Shown here piece by piece: positions 6,529 to 12,289 of a stretch of 12,654 nt of DNA. Origin of the DNA: CAYZXU01 sp964482535 (GTDB taxonomy: Bacteria > Desulfobacterota > Desulfobacteria > Desulfobacterales > BuS5). Numbering within the stretch: the first letter of the stretch is position 1; every line of letters begins with the position of its first letter. The DNA lies in assembly GCA_964482535.1 (NCBI GenBank), contig CAYZXU010000070.1, positions 1 through 12,654 of the forward strand. Reading direction: 5' to 3'. The notes under the pieces are model-generated. The model worked only from the letters and a program-made list of their open reading frames with translations. It was not told the DNA's origin and made no database searches. A program made the translations under genes and the position numbers.

Positions 6529-7389
6529 TTATATGTTATTCTTGCCCGGAATTATTATCATGTTGTCTATCAGCCTTGTTTTTCCTATCTTTACTGCCAT
6601 GGCGAATAGAGCCGGCCTGTTTATTACTTTTATCTCCTCGAGTGTTTCAGGGTTACATATTATAAGATAATCAATATCCGTATCAGGCATGGAATTGATT
6701 ATATCCGAGGAAGCGTCTATTATTTTTTTTGCATCACTTACCCCTTTTGCAAGCATTATTTGCGCATTTTTCAATGAATCATAAATGGAAAGTGCGGATT
6801 TGCGTTGACTGGGGTTAAGATAAGTATTCCTTGAACTCATTGCAAGCCCATCGGTTTCTCTTACAGTGGGAACGCCGATTATTTCAACATCAAGATTCAG
6901 ATCTTTTACCATTCTGCGTATTACTGCAAGCTGCTGGAAATCTTTTTGACCGAAGAGGGCATAATCCGGTTTGACTATGTTAAACAGCTTTGTGACAACT
7001 GTGGCAACTCCCTGGAAATGTCCGGGTCTTGTGATGCCGCAAAGATGATTGGGCAGATTTTCCAACTGCACACTGGTTTGAAACCCTTCCGTATAGAGAT
7101 CCCCTGCGCTTGGGGTGAAAATTATATCAACCCCCTCTTTTTCCAGAACATTAATGTCTTGCTCCATGTTTCTTGGGTATGATTCAAAATCCTCATTGGG
7201 ACCAAACTGGGTTGGATTAACAAATATGCTTACTACAACTCTGTCTCCATGCTTAAAGCCCTCCTTCACAAGAGCAAGATGCCCCTTATGAAGAAAACCC
7301 ATGGTGGGAACAAATGCTGTTTTTTGCCGGGCACATGCCATGCGGTTTGCATATTCCTGCATATTTTTTGGTGCAGTAATAATTTTCAT
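6529..7389 (-). CDS. panC: pantothenate synthetase (pantoate-beta-alanine ligase)
   Basis: This 286-residue ligase joins pantoate and beta-alanine using ATP to give pantothenate, the precursor of coenzyme A. Family motifs include the nucleotide-binding PTMGFLHKGH (28-37), FVNPTQFGPNEDFESYPR (56-73), CGITRPGHFQGVATVV (117-132), FGQKDFQQL (146-154) and GLAMSSRN (181-188). The first motif has Phe where Ala is usual (PTMGALH). Length fits the family. No strong Shine-Dalgarno precedes the start, and a short GC-rich hairpin lies in the 64-bp gap after hisA, so expression may be lower than that of its neighbours. The other pantothenate genes (panB, panD) are not in this window. Confidence 0.96.
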   Translation of the reverse strand: MKIITAPKNMQEYANRMACARQKTAFVPTMGFLHKGHLALVKEGFKHGDRVVVSIFVNPTQFGPNEDFESYPRNMEQDINVLEKEGVDIIFTPSAGDLYTEGFQTSVQLENLPNHLCGITRPGHFQGVATVVTKLFNIVKPDYALFGQKDFQQLAVIRRMVKDLNLDVEIIGVPTVRETDGLAMSSRNTYLNPSQRKSALSIYDSLKNAQIMLAKGVSDAKKIIDASSDIINSMPDTDIDYLIICNPETLEEIKVINRPALFAMAVKIGKTRLIDNMIIIPGKNNI

Positions 7390-7409
7390 ATAGAGTATTA
7401 GAGTTCAAA

Positions 7410-7431
7410 CCTGCCCTGGCTGAGGGGCAGG
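7410..7431 (-). terminator. GC-rich hairpin between hisA and panC
   Basis: CCTGCCC (7410-7416) pairs perfectly with GGGCAGG (7425-7431), with a possible extra T-G pair and a 6-base loop. On the minus strand it is followed only by TTTGAAC, so it would be at most a partial terminator or an RNA-stabilising structure inside the operon. Confidence 0.35.
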
Positions 7432-7453
7432 CAGGAAAGACGAATAAAAGGAT

Positions 7454-8179
7454 TTATTTTTTGGCTGTCTCCATGGCCTCTTTTAGATCAAGGGAACCGC
7501 TGTAAAGAGCTTTGCCTGTAATAACACCTATAACACCGACTTCTTGCAGCGGCAGAAGATTTTTTATATCTTCTATGGTTGAAACTCCACCTGATGCAAC
7601 CACTGGTATGGAAACGGATTCGGCAAGTTTTTTGGTTTCTTCAATATTTGGGCCGGTCTCCATGCCGTCTCTGTGAATATCAGTAAAATTTATGGCAGCC
7701 ACACCACAATCCTCAAACTGTTTAGCAAGATCTACAGCTTTTACCCCTGTTGTTTCAGTCCAACCCTCTATTGCCGCCATGCCATTTCTTGCGTCTATGC
7801 CGACGATTATTTTTCCTGGAAAAGCCTTGCATGCATTTTTTACGAGGTTCGGGTTTCTTATGGCCTCTGTGCCGATAATTACCTTTTTTACACCAAGGTC
7901 GATGAACATCTTGATTGTATCTTCGTTACGGATGCCGCCTCCAACCTGGATGTCTGCTTTGACACTGTTTATAATCTTTTTTATGGTGTCTAAATTTTTT
8001 GGTTTTTTTCCCACTGCCCCATCAAGATCAACAATATGGATGAGCCTGGCGCCTTCTTTTTCCCATCTGAGAGCCATGGAAGCAGGGTCGTTTGAAAAAA
8101 TCGTTTCTTTGTTCATATGCCCCTGTACAAGACGCACACATTTTCCGTTTTTTATATCAACCGCAGGTATTATGATCAT
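7454..8179 (-). CDS. hisA: HisA, ProFAR isomerase
   Basis: This 241-residue TIM barrel catalyses the fourth step of histidine synthesis, the Amadori rearrangement of ProFAR to PRFAR. Both catalytic aspartates are present: Asp8 in IIIPAVDIKNGKCVRLVQG and Asp129 in IIVGIDARNG. The phosphate-binding loops QVGGGIRNEDTI (78-89) and VVASGGVSTIEDI (193-205) are intact, as is TDIHRDGM (166-173). The C-terminal half follows HisA (GKALYSG) rather than the cyclase HisF. Length matches the family. It follows hisB by 18 bp. The site upstream of the start is only a modest AAAGG at some distance, so coupling to hisB is likely. hisH, which usually sits between hisB and hisA, is absent here. Confidence 0.95.
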   Translation of the reverse strand: MIIIPAVDIKNGKCVRLVQGHMNKETIFSNDPASMALRWEKEGARLIHIVDLDGAVGKKPKNLDTIKKIINSVKADIQVGGGIRNEDTIKMFIDLGVKKVIIGTEAIRNPNLVKNACKAFPGKIIVGIDARNGMAAIEGWTETTGVKAVDLAKQFEDCGVAAINFTDIHRDGMETGPNIEETKKLAESVSIPVVASGGVSTIEDIKNLLPLQEVGVIGVITGKALYSGSLDLKEAMETAKK

Positions 8180-8197
8180 AATTTAACAAACCTTTAC

Positions 8198-8785
8198 TTA
8201 TAAAACACCCTTTGATGAATGAACCCCCGATACTCTTTTATCAAATGATAGAGCCTGGTCAAGCGCTATTCCGGTTGCTTTAAAAACAGACTCAAGTATA
8301 TGGTGCATATTCTCTCCATAGAAAAGATTAATATGCAGATTCATGCCACCTTTATTTGCAAATGCCCTGAAAAACTCTTTGGCGAGTAAAATATCAAAAT
8401 CACCTTGCTGCCCCGTGGCACAGGAAACATTATAAACCAGAAATGGACGTTTTGACATATCAATTGTAACCGATGAAAGGGCATCATCCATGGGCAAAAC
8501 AGTATGCCCATACCTTTTAATGCCTTTTCTTTCTGTAAGGGCATTATCAACTGCCTCCCCAAGTACAAGGCCGATATCCTCCACAGTGTGGTGAAAATCT
8601 ACCTCTATATCTCCCTTTGCGACAATATTAAGATCAAAAAAACCATGAACTGCAAAGAGTGAAAGCATATGATCGAAAAAAGGTATCTGAGTTGATATTT
8701 CATGCTTTCCGCTTCCGTCCAAATTAAGTTTAAGAAAAATATCCGTCTCTTTTGTCTTGCGATTAATTTCTGCAATTCGTTCCAT
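8198..8785 (-). CDS. hisB: imidazoleglycerol-phosphate dehydratase
   Basis: This 195-residue enzyme dehydrates imidazole glycerol phosphate to imidazole acetol phosphate in histidine synthesis. The duplicated metal-binding His motifs are both present: FHHTVEDIG (64-72) and MHHILESVFKA (160-170), together with PFFDHMLSLFAVHG (35-48) and the C-terminal SSKGVL. It is the monofunctional form, without the N-terminal histidinol-phosphatase domain of enterobacterial HisB. The start is supported by an AAAGGA site about ten bases upstream. It lies 27 bp after the AICAR formyltransferase gene and directly before hisA. Confidence 0.96.
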   Translation of the reverse strand: MERIAEINRKTKETDIFLKLNLDGSGKHEISTQIPFFDHMLSLFAVHGFFDLNIVAKGDIEVDFHHTVEDIGLVLGEAVDNALTERKGIKRYGHTVLPMDDALSSVTIDMSKRPFLVYNVSCATGQQGDFDILLAKEFFRAFANKGGMNLHINLFYGENMHHILESVFKATGIALDQALSFDKRVSGVHSSKGVL

Positions 8786-8812
8786 ATAAGATATCCTTTA
8801 ATATCCGAATTA

Positions 8813-10063
8813 TTAATGCTTAAAGCTCCTTTGACCCGTATAAACCATGGTAGCGCCGCTTTTATTGCACGCTTCAATGGACTGATAGTCATTTGAAGAA
8901 CCGCCGGGCTGTATCACAGATGAAACACCCTCTTTAAGACCCACGTCAACTCCGTCTCTGAAGGGGAAGAATGCATCGCTTATCATTGCCGCTCCTGTGA
9001 GCCCTCCCTTTTCTTTGGCTACTGCAACGTCAATCTCATCTTTCATATCCTGATCCTTAAGCTCATTATAGCCTATGCCGTGCCTTTCAAAAGAGTACCT
9101 GTCGGCAAGCTTTTTATACGCCTTGTCTCTCGCTATTTCAGCAACTCCCACCCTGTCCTGTTCCCCTGTTCCTATTCCCACTGTAACCTGATCTTTGACA
9201 TAAATTACAGAATTGGATGTGATTCCCGATTCAACAAGCCAGCCAAAGAGCAAATCTTTATACTCCTCTTCACTGGGTTTGCGTATAATTTTAAAATTTT
9301 TTCCCTTGTATTCACATTCAGCAAGCTTGAGATCGTTTTTTGTCTGCGTTTTGGGAACAAAAGACCATTGAGCAATTATCCCCCCGTCTATAAGGCTTTT
9401 AAATTCAATAAATCTCTTGCCGATAAAGTTGTGGAGTTTATAAATATTTCCTATTCTGATAACCCTTAGATTTTTCTTTTTTGCAAAAATATCCATAACC
9501 CCTTCTTCAAAATCAGGAGCCACAACAACTTCAGCATACTGGCGGCAGATCGATTCTGCCGTTGCCTTGTCCACCGCTCTGTTAAGTGCAATACAGCCGC
9601 CAAAAGCAGCAATCCTGTCAGCCACATAAGCCTTACTGTATGCATCTTCAATTGAATCCGACAATGCAGCGCCGCATGGATTGTTGTGCTTTACAATAAC
9701 GGCCGCAGGGCTGTCTTCAAAATATCTTAAGATGTTTAAAGCATTATCTGTATCTGTGAGATTGGTTTTGCCTGGATGTTTTCCTGACTGCATGAGCTCT
9801 ATATCCGAAGCAAGATACTGCCCCGGCTGTATGGTTTCGGTTTCTCCGAGTATCAGATTGCCGTTTTTCAACCTGTAAAGAGCAGCTTCCTGGCCTGGAT
9901 TTTCACCATACCGTAGTCCTTTTTTAATATCATCTATTGTCCAGACAACCTTTTCGTAAAAAAGTGTCTGTCTCTTGCCGGCCTCAACAAAACTGATCTC
10001 CATATCAGGAGGAAAGTGGTCATCCATTATCGTTCTATACATCTTTTTAAGATCTTCAGTCAT
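8813..10063 (-). CDS. purH: stand-alone AICAR formyltransferase (PurH C-domain)
   Basis: This 416-residue protein carries only the second activity of the usual PurH bienzyme: transfer of a formyl group from 10-formyltetrahydrofolate to AICAR, giving FAICAR. Motifs are RYGENPGQEAALY (51-63; the family usually has NPHQ), VKHNNPCGAA (124-133) with the Lys-His catalytic pair, AFGGCIALNR (153-162), VVVAPDFEE (179-187), DAFFPFRDGVD (363-373) and the terminal YTGQRSFKH (usually RHFRH). It has about 50 residues before RYGENP, longer than the linker in fused PurH. Its start overlaps the end of the cyclohydrolase gene by 8 bp in another frame, with a strong AAGGAG buried in the upstream gene's last codons. 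This points to two translationally coupled proteins rather than a sequencing frameshift. They may form a complex. Confidence 0.93.
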   Translation of the reverse strand: MTEDLKKMYRTIMDDHFPPDMEISFVEAGKRQTLFYEKVVWTIDDIKKGLRYGENPGQEAALYRLKNGNLILGETETIQPGQYLASDIELMQSGKHPGKTNLTDTDNALNILRYFEDSPAAVIVKHNNPCGAALSDSIEDAYSKAYVADRIAAFGGCIALNRAVDKATAESICRQYAEVVVAPDFEEGVMDIFAKKKNLRVIRIGNIYKLHNFIGKRFIEFKSLIDGGIIAQWSFVPKTQTKNDLKLAECEYKGKNFKIIRKPSEEEYKDLLFGWLVESGITSNSVIYVKDQVTVGIGTGEQDRVGVAEIARDKAYKKLADRYSFERHGIGYNELKDQDMKDEIDVAVAKEKGGLTGAAMISDAFFPFRDGVDVGLKEGVSSVIQPGGSSNDYQSIEACNKSGATMVYTGQRSFKH

Positions 10064-10745
10064 TGTTTATCTCCTTGTAGCATGAACCTATATCAGTAAA
10101 AGACCTGGACCTGAGATAATCCGCAATATTTCTGTCATATCCGGCTGTGTGTTCAAATGCTTTTTGGGCTAAGGCAAAACGGAGTTTAAGCGAAATTCTG
10201 CCATTATCAGCTTTCATTGCGTCAGTAATCTTTTCATAATCCAAAGGGTCAACAACAGAGGCAACCCTTAAAAAGTTTTTTGCAGCAGCTCTTATCATAC
10301 ATGGACCGCCTATATCAATATTGCCCCTGGCCTCTTCAGGAGTTACACCCGCACGTTTTACGGTTTGTTCAAAAGGATAGAGATTAACCACCACCATGTC
10401 TATTGGAAAAGCGCCGGTTCTTTTTAAATCTTCCATATGACAGCTGTTATACTTTTCCGTTAAAAGCCCCAGGTATATTTTAAAATCAAGAGTTTTGACA
10501 AGCCCGCCCTGGGTTTCGGGTTGGCCTGTATAGTCTGAAACCTTTATTAAACAGGATTTTGCTGCGCTGGACAGTATCTCTTTTATTTTTGCGTAGGTTC
10601 CTCCTGTGGAAAATATTTTTATATCAGGGTTTATATTAAAAAGCTCAGGGATAAATTTATCAAGGCCTTTTTTATCGGAAACGCTCACAAGCAGATTTTT
10701 AATCTTAACATTATCATCAATTTTTTCCACAGTATTGATACTCAT
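10056..10745 (-). CDS. purH: stand-alone IMP cyclohydrolase (PurH N-domain)
   Basis: This 229-residue protein corresponds to the N-terminal domain of PurH, which closes FAICAR to IMP in the last step of purine synthesis. Matching motifs are VSVSDKKGL (20-28), FSTGGT (45-50), VNLYPFEQTV (120-129), NIDIGGPCMIRAAAKN (142-157), VVDPLDYE and AFEHTAGYD (196-204). By position against human ATIC, Lys84, Tyr123, Asp144 and Lys156 match the catalytic Lys66, Tyr104, Asp125 and Lys137. The normally invariant GRVKTLHPKxHGGIL is altered to GGLVKTLDFKIYLGLL, so the residue equivalent to Arg64 is Leu82 and His69 becomes Asp87. An AGAGGA site precedes the start. A 15-residue tail follows the domain and its codons contain the ribosome binding site of the formyltransferase gene. 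It is the first gene of the minus-strand operon. Confidence 0.9.
   Translation of the reverse strand: MSINTVEKIDDNVKIKNLLVSVSDKKGLDKFIPELFNINPDIKIFSTGGTYAKIKEILSSAAKSCLIKVSDYTGQPETQGGLVKTLDFKIYLGLLTEKYNSCHMEDLKRTGAFPIDMVVVNLYPFEQTVKRAGVTPEEARGNIDIGGPCMIRAAAKNFLRVASVVDPLDYEKITDAMKADNGRISLKLRFALAQKAFEHTAGYDRNIADYLRSRSFTDIGSCYKEINND
10063..10077 (-). promoter_or_regulatory. ribosome binding site embedded in the cyclohydrolase gene
   Basis: On the minus strand AAGGAG, encoding part of the C-terminal Lys-Glu, lies about eight bases before the ATG of the formyltransferase gene and inside the upstream reading frame. Ribosomes finishing the first gene would re-open at the second start. Confidence 0.7.
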
Positions 10746-10762
10746 TATATTTTGTCCTCTTT

Positions 10763-10777
10763 AACTGTTCCACAGTT
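10763..10777. promoter_or_regulatory. inverted repeat in the leader of the purH-his-pan-met operon
   Basis: AACTGT-tcc-ACAGTT is a perfect 6-bp inverted repeat, three bases apart, placed directly upstream of the AGAGGA ribosome binding site of the first gene and about 90 bases after the predicted transcription start. It could be a small RNA hairpin that modulates initiation of translation, or a protein operator. Confidence 0.35.
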
Positions 10778-10841
10778 GTTGATTTTAAAATTTTTTTATA
10801 ATAAAAAATGTTTTATATTTTAAGGCATAAATCAACCCGAT

Positions 10842-10855
10842 TTTTTCATGAAAAA
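10842..10855. promoter_or_regulatory. 14-bp palindrome near the operon transcription start
   Basis: TTTTTCATGAAAAA is a perfect palindrome lying about 10 to 25 bases downstream of the -10 hexamer of the minus-strand promoter, a position where a repressor could act. It is AT-rich and short, so chance is possible. Confidence 0.35.
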
Positions 10856-10865
10856 CAGGCTAATA

Positions 10866-10894
10866 ATAATAGAGTAAACTTTTTTTTGTGTCAA
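10866..10894 (-). promoter_or_regulatory. strong sigma-70 promoter of the seven-gene biosynthetic operon
   Basis: Read on the minus strand, TTGACA (10894 to 10889) and TATTAT (10871 to 10866) are separated by exactly 17 bp. This is a consensus -35 and a near-consensus -10. Transcription should begin near 10860, giving a leader of about 115 bases before the cyclohydrolase start. The leader region (about 10778-10823) is extremely AT-rich. Confidence 0.75.
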
Positions 10895-10919
10895 CAGGCA
10901 AACTTTTTTAAAAATAAAT

Positions 10920-11456
10920 ATGACATCTATCAGAAAAAAATTTAACAAGGCTCAGATAACCATGATAAATAATGCCGCATCAATGGCTGAAGAGCTTGTG
11001 AGTGATTATTACAAGATGTCTGCAAATCAGTGGCTTCGTCCCAAATATGATATCAAAACCCTTGCAGACCTGCTTTCAGAGGAAATTTCCCAGGATTCTT
11101 TTGCCCAGATTATACGGTATAAGGGGCAGAAGAACGGTTCTTTTTTGGAGACTTCATCCTATGATTATTACAAAATATGTTTGCAGGACCATGTAATACT
11201 GTCTTTGCTGGAGCGTTCACCTGAAATAAATTTTTTTTCCTTTGCTTTGTATATTTTAACCCATGAGTTAATACATATTGTGAGGTTCGGCAAATTTCTG
11301 CAAAGTTTTGATGCATCTTCTGAAGACAGATTAGCGGAAGAGGCTCGTGTTCATGAGCTTACGCGTAAAATTTTAAGCGATGTTAATCTTTCAGGGCTCA
11401 GTGATGTATTAGAGTTTTATGAACAGTATGGGATTTTTTTTGACAAAATGATTTAA
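10920..11456 (+). CDS. uncharacterised protein with an HELIH (HExxH) motif
   Basis: I do not recognise this 178-residue family. It has no signal peptide or membrane segment, so it is probably cytosolic. The N-terminal half is largely helical (KFNKAQITMINNAASMAEEL). Residues 115-119 read His-Glu-Leu-Ile-His in the hydrophobic context FALYILTHELIHIVRF, which is the zincin HExxH signature. An acidic helix about 20 residues later (LAEEARVHELTRKI, 138-151) offers Glu140, Glu141 or Glu146 as a third zinc ligand, as in gluzincins. A small zinc-dependent peptidase is therefore plausible but unproven. It is divergent from the purine operon and shares its 174-bp upstream region. No clear ribosome binding site precedes 10920, so Met15 (10962) or Met22 (10983) are alternative starts. 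The gene could also be a non-peptidase with a chance motif. Confidence 0.6.
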   Translation: MTSIRKKFNKAQITMINNAASMAEELVSDYYKMSANQWLRPKYDIKTLADLLSEEISQDSFAQIIRYKGQKNGSFLETSSYDYYKICLQDHVILSLLERSPEINFFSFALYILTHELIHIVRFGKFLQSFDASSEDRLAEEARVHELTRKILSDVNLSGLSDVLEFYEQYGIFFDKMI

Positions 11457-11499
11457 CATGGGAAAAGATAAAATTTTAAAAAAAGCCGGCTGGATATTC

Positions 11500-11527
11500 T
11501 TGACAACATAAAAACACTGACTATATT
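11500..11527 (+). promoter_or_regulatory. candidate sigma-70 promoter upstream of fmdB-groESL
   Basis: TTGACA at 11500-11505 is followed after 16 bp by TATATT at 11522-11527 (TATTAT at 11524-11529 with 18 bp is the alternative). It lies about 115 bases before the FmdB-type start and could drive fmdB, groES and groEL together. The gap 11457-11641 otherwise shows no gene. Confidence 0.55.
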
Positions 11528-11641
11528 ATTTACGTTTCATGGGGTTATTTTGAATTGTAAGAGTGGGGATTAAAATTTATATGATTCAAGGCGTTATAAT
11601 TCTTTTATTATATTTTTTTGTTTCAAGGAGGTATCAGCAAG

Positions 11642-11920
11642 ATGCCGATATATGAATATGAATGTTCAAAATGCGGCTGCATTGAGGAAGTAATCCAGAA
11701 ATTTTCTGATAAACCAATCGTGAGCTGCAAGCATTGTTCCGGAACTCTTCACAAGCTTATTTCCCATAGCAGTTTTCACCTTAAAGGTTCAGGATGGTAT
11801 GTAACCGATTATGGGAATAAATCCAAGGTCTCCCAGTCCTCCCCTGAAAAAGAGGTGAAGAGCGAAACAGCGCCAGCAGTAAAAACGGATTCTGCCAAAT
11901 CCGCAAAACCGGCTAAATAA
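11642..11920 (+). CDS. FmdB-family zinc-ribbon regulatory protein
   Basis: This 92-residue protein has the standard FmdB start MPIYEYECSKCG. The zinc ribbon uses two Cys pairs, Cys8-x2-Cys11 and Cys29-x2-Cys32, followed by the family's FHLKGSGWYVTDYG (50-63). The name comes from a putative regulator of formamidase, but the function of most members is unknown. The C-terminal 30 or so residues are a Lys/Ser/Ala/Pro-rich, presumably disordered tail. I chose the start at 11642 because it gives the conserved N-terminus and has AGGAGG at 11626-11631, whereas the in-frame ATG at 11618 would add eight non-conserved residues that include the ribosome binding site. It lies 52 bp upstream of groES with no obvious terminator between, so co-transcription is likely. 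Confidence 0.9.
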   Translation: MPIYEYECSKCGCIEEVIQKFSDKPIVSCKHCSGTLHKLISHSSFHLKGSGWYVTDYGNKSKVSQSSPEKEVKSETAPAVKTDSAKSAKPAK

Positions 11921-11972
11921 TTAATTTTTTATATTTTACAATCTGTATAATAAGATAAGGAGAGATGCAAAA

Positions 11973-12260
11973 ATGAAACTAAGACCATTACATGATCGAA
12001 TTTTAGTAAAACGTGTTCCTGAAGAGGCAAAAACTCGTGGAGGGATTATTATACCTGATTCAGCAAAAGAAAAACCTGCTGAAGGGGAAGTAGTTGCCGC
12101 TGGTAATGGAAAAATGAATGAAGAGGGTAAGTTAATCCCTCTTGAATTAAAAATAGGTGATAGAATTCTGTTTAGCAAATACGGTGGAACAGAAGTGAAA
12201 ATAGAAGGTGAAGAATACCTGATAATGCGTGAAGACGATGTTCTTGGCGTGGTTGAATAA
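11973..12260 (+). CDS. groES: co-chaperonin GroES
   Basis: This 95-residue protein forms the heptameric lid of the GroEL chaperonin and helps fold proteins in the cytosol. It begins MKLRPLHDRILVKR, followed by the mobile loop EEAKTRGGIIIPDSAKEKP (17-35) that contacts GroEL. The core has EGEVVAAGNGK (37-47) and GDRILFSKYGGTEVK (62-76), and it ends in YLIMREDDVLGVVE. Length is normal. AAGGAG at 11957-11962 supports the start. groEL follows after 29 bp in the usual groES-groEL order. No CIRCE element (TTAGCACTC-N9-GAGTGCTAA) is visible upstream, so heat-shock control, if any, is not by HrcA at this position. A TATAAT at 11946-11951 lacks a matching -35. Confidence 0.97.
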   Translation: MKLRPLHDRILVKRVPEEAKTRGGIIIPDSAKEKPAEGEVVAAGNGKMNEEGKLIPLELKIGDRILFSKYGGTEVKIEGEEYLIMREDDVLGVVE

Positions 12261-12289
12261 TAAACGGACAAAACGGAGGAAAGATCAAG

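Noticed and set aside
6518..6531. Possible SAM riboswitch before metK
   Set aside because: Only 11 bp separate panC and metK, and the ribosome binding site overlaps the panC stop, leaving no room for an aptamer.
7692..8186. 164-codon open frame on the plus strand opposite hisA
   Set aside because: It is antisense to intact hisA, has no ribosome binding site, and its product is not recognisable.
10056..10063. purH as a frameshifted pseudogene
   Set aside because: Both halves have complete domains, their own start codons and good ribosome binding sites, and the second half has a longer N-terminus than the fused linker. A coupled gene pair explains this better.
11458..11511. A 17-codon reading frame (starting MGKDKILKKAGW) just after the HELIH gene
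   Set aside because: It has no ribosome binding site and overlaps the candidate promoter at 11500. Nothing supports translation.
11618..11641. Upstream ATG as the start of the FmdB-type protein
   Set aside because: The extra eight residues are not part of the conserved MPIYEYEC start, and the strong AGGAGG site lies inside them, so initiation at 11642 fits better.
11921..11972. CIRCE or sigma-32 heat-shock element before groES
   Set aside because: No TTAGCACTC/GAGTGCTAA repeat or CCCCAT-type -10 is present. Only a lone TATAAT is seen.
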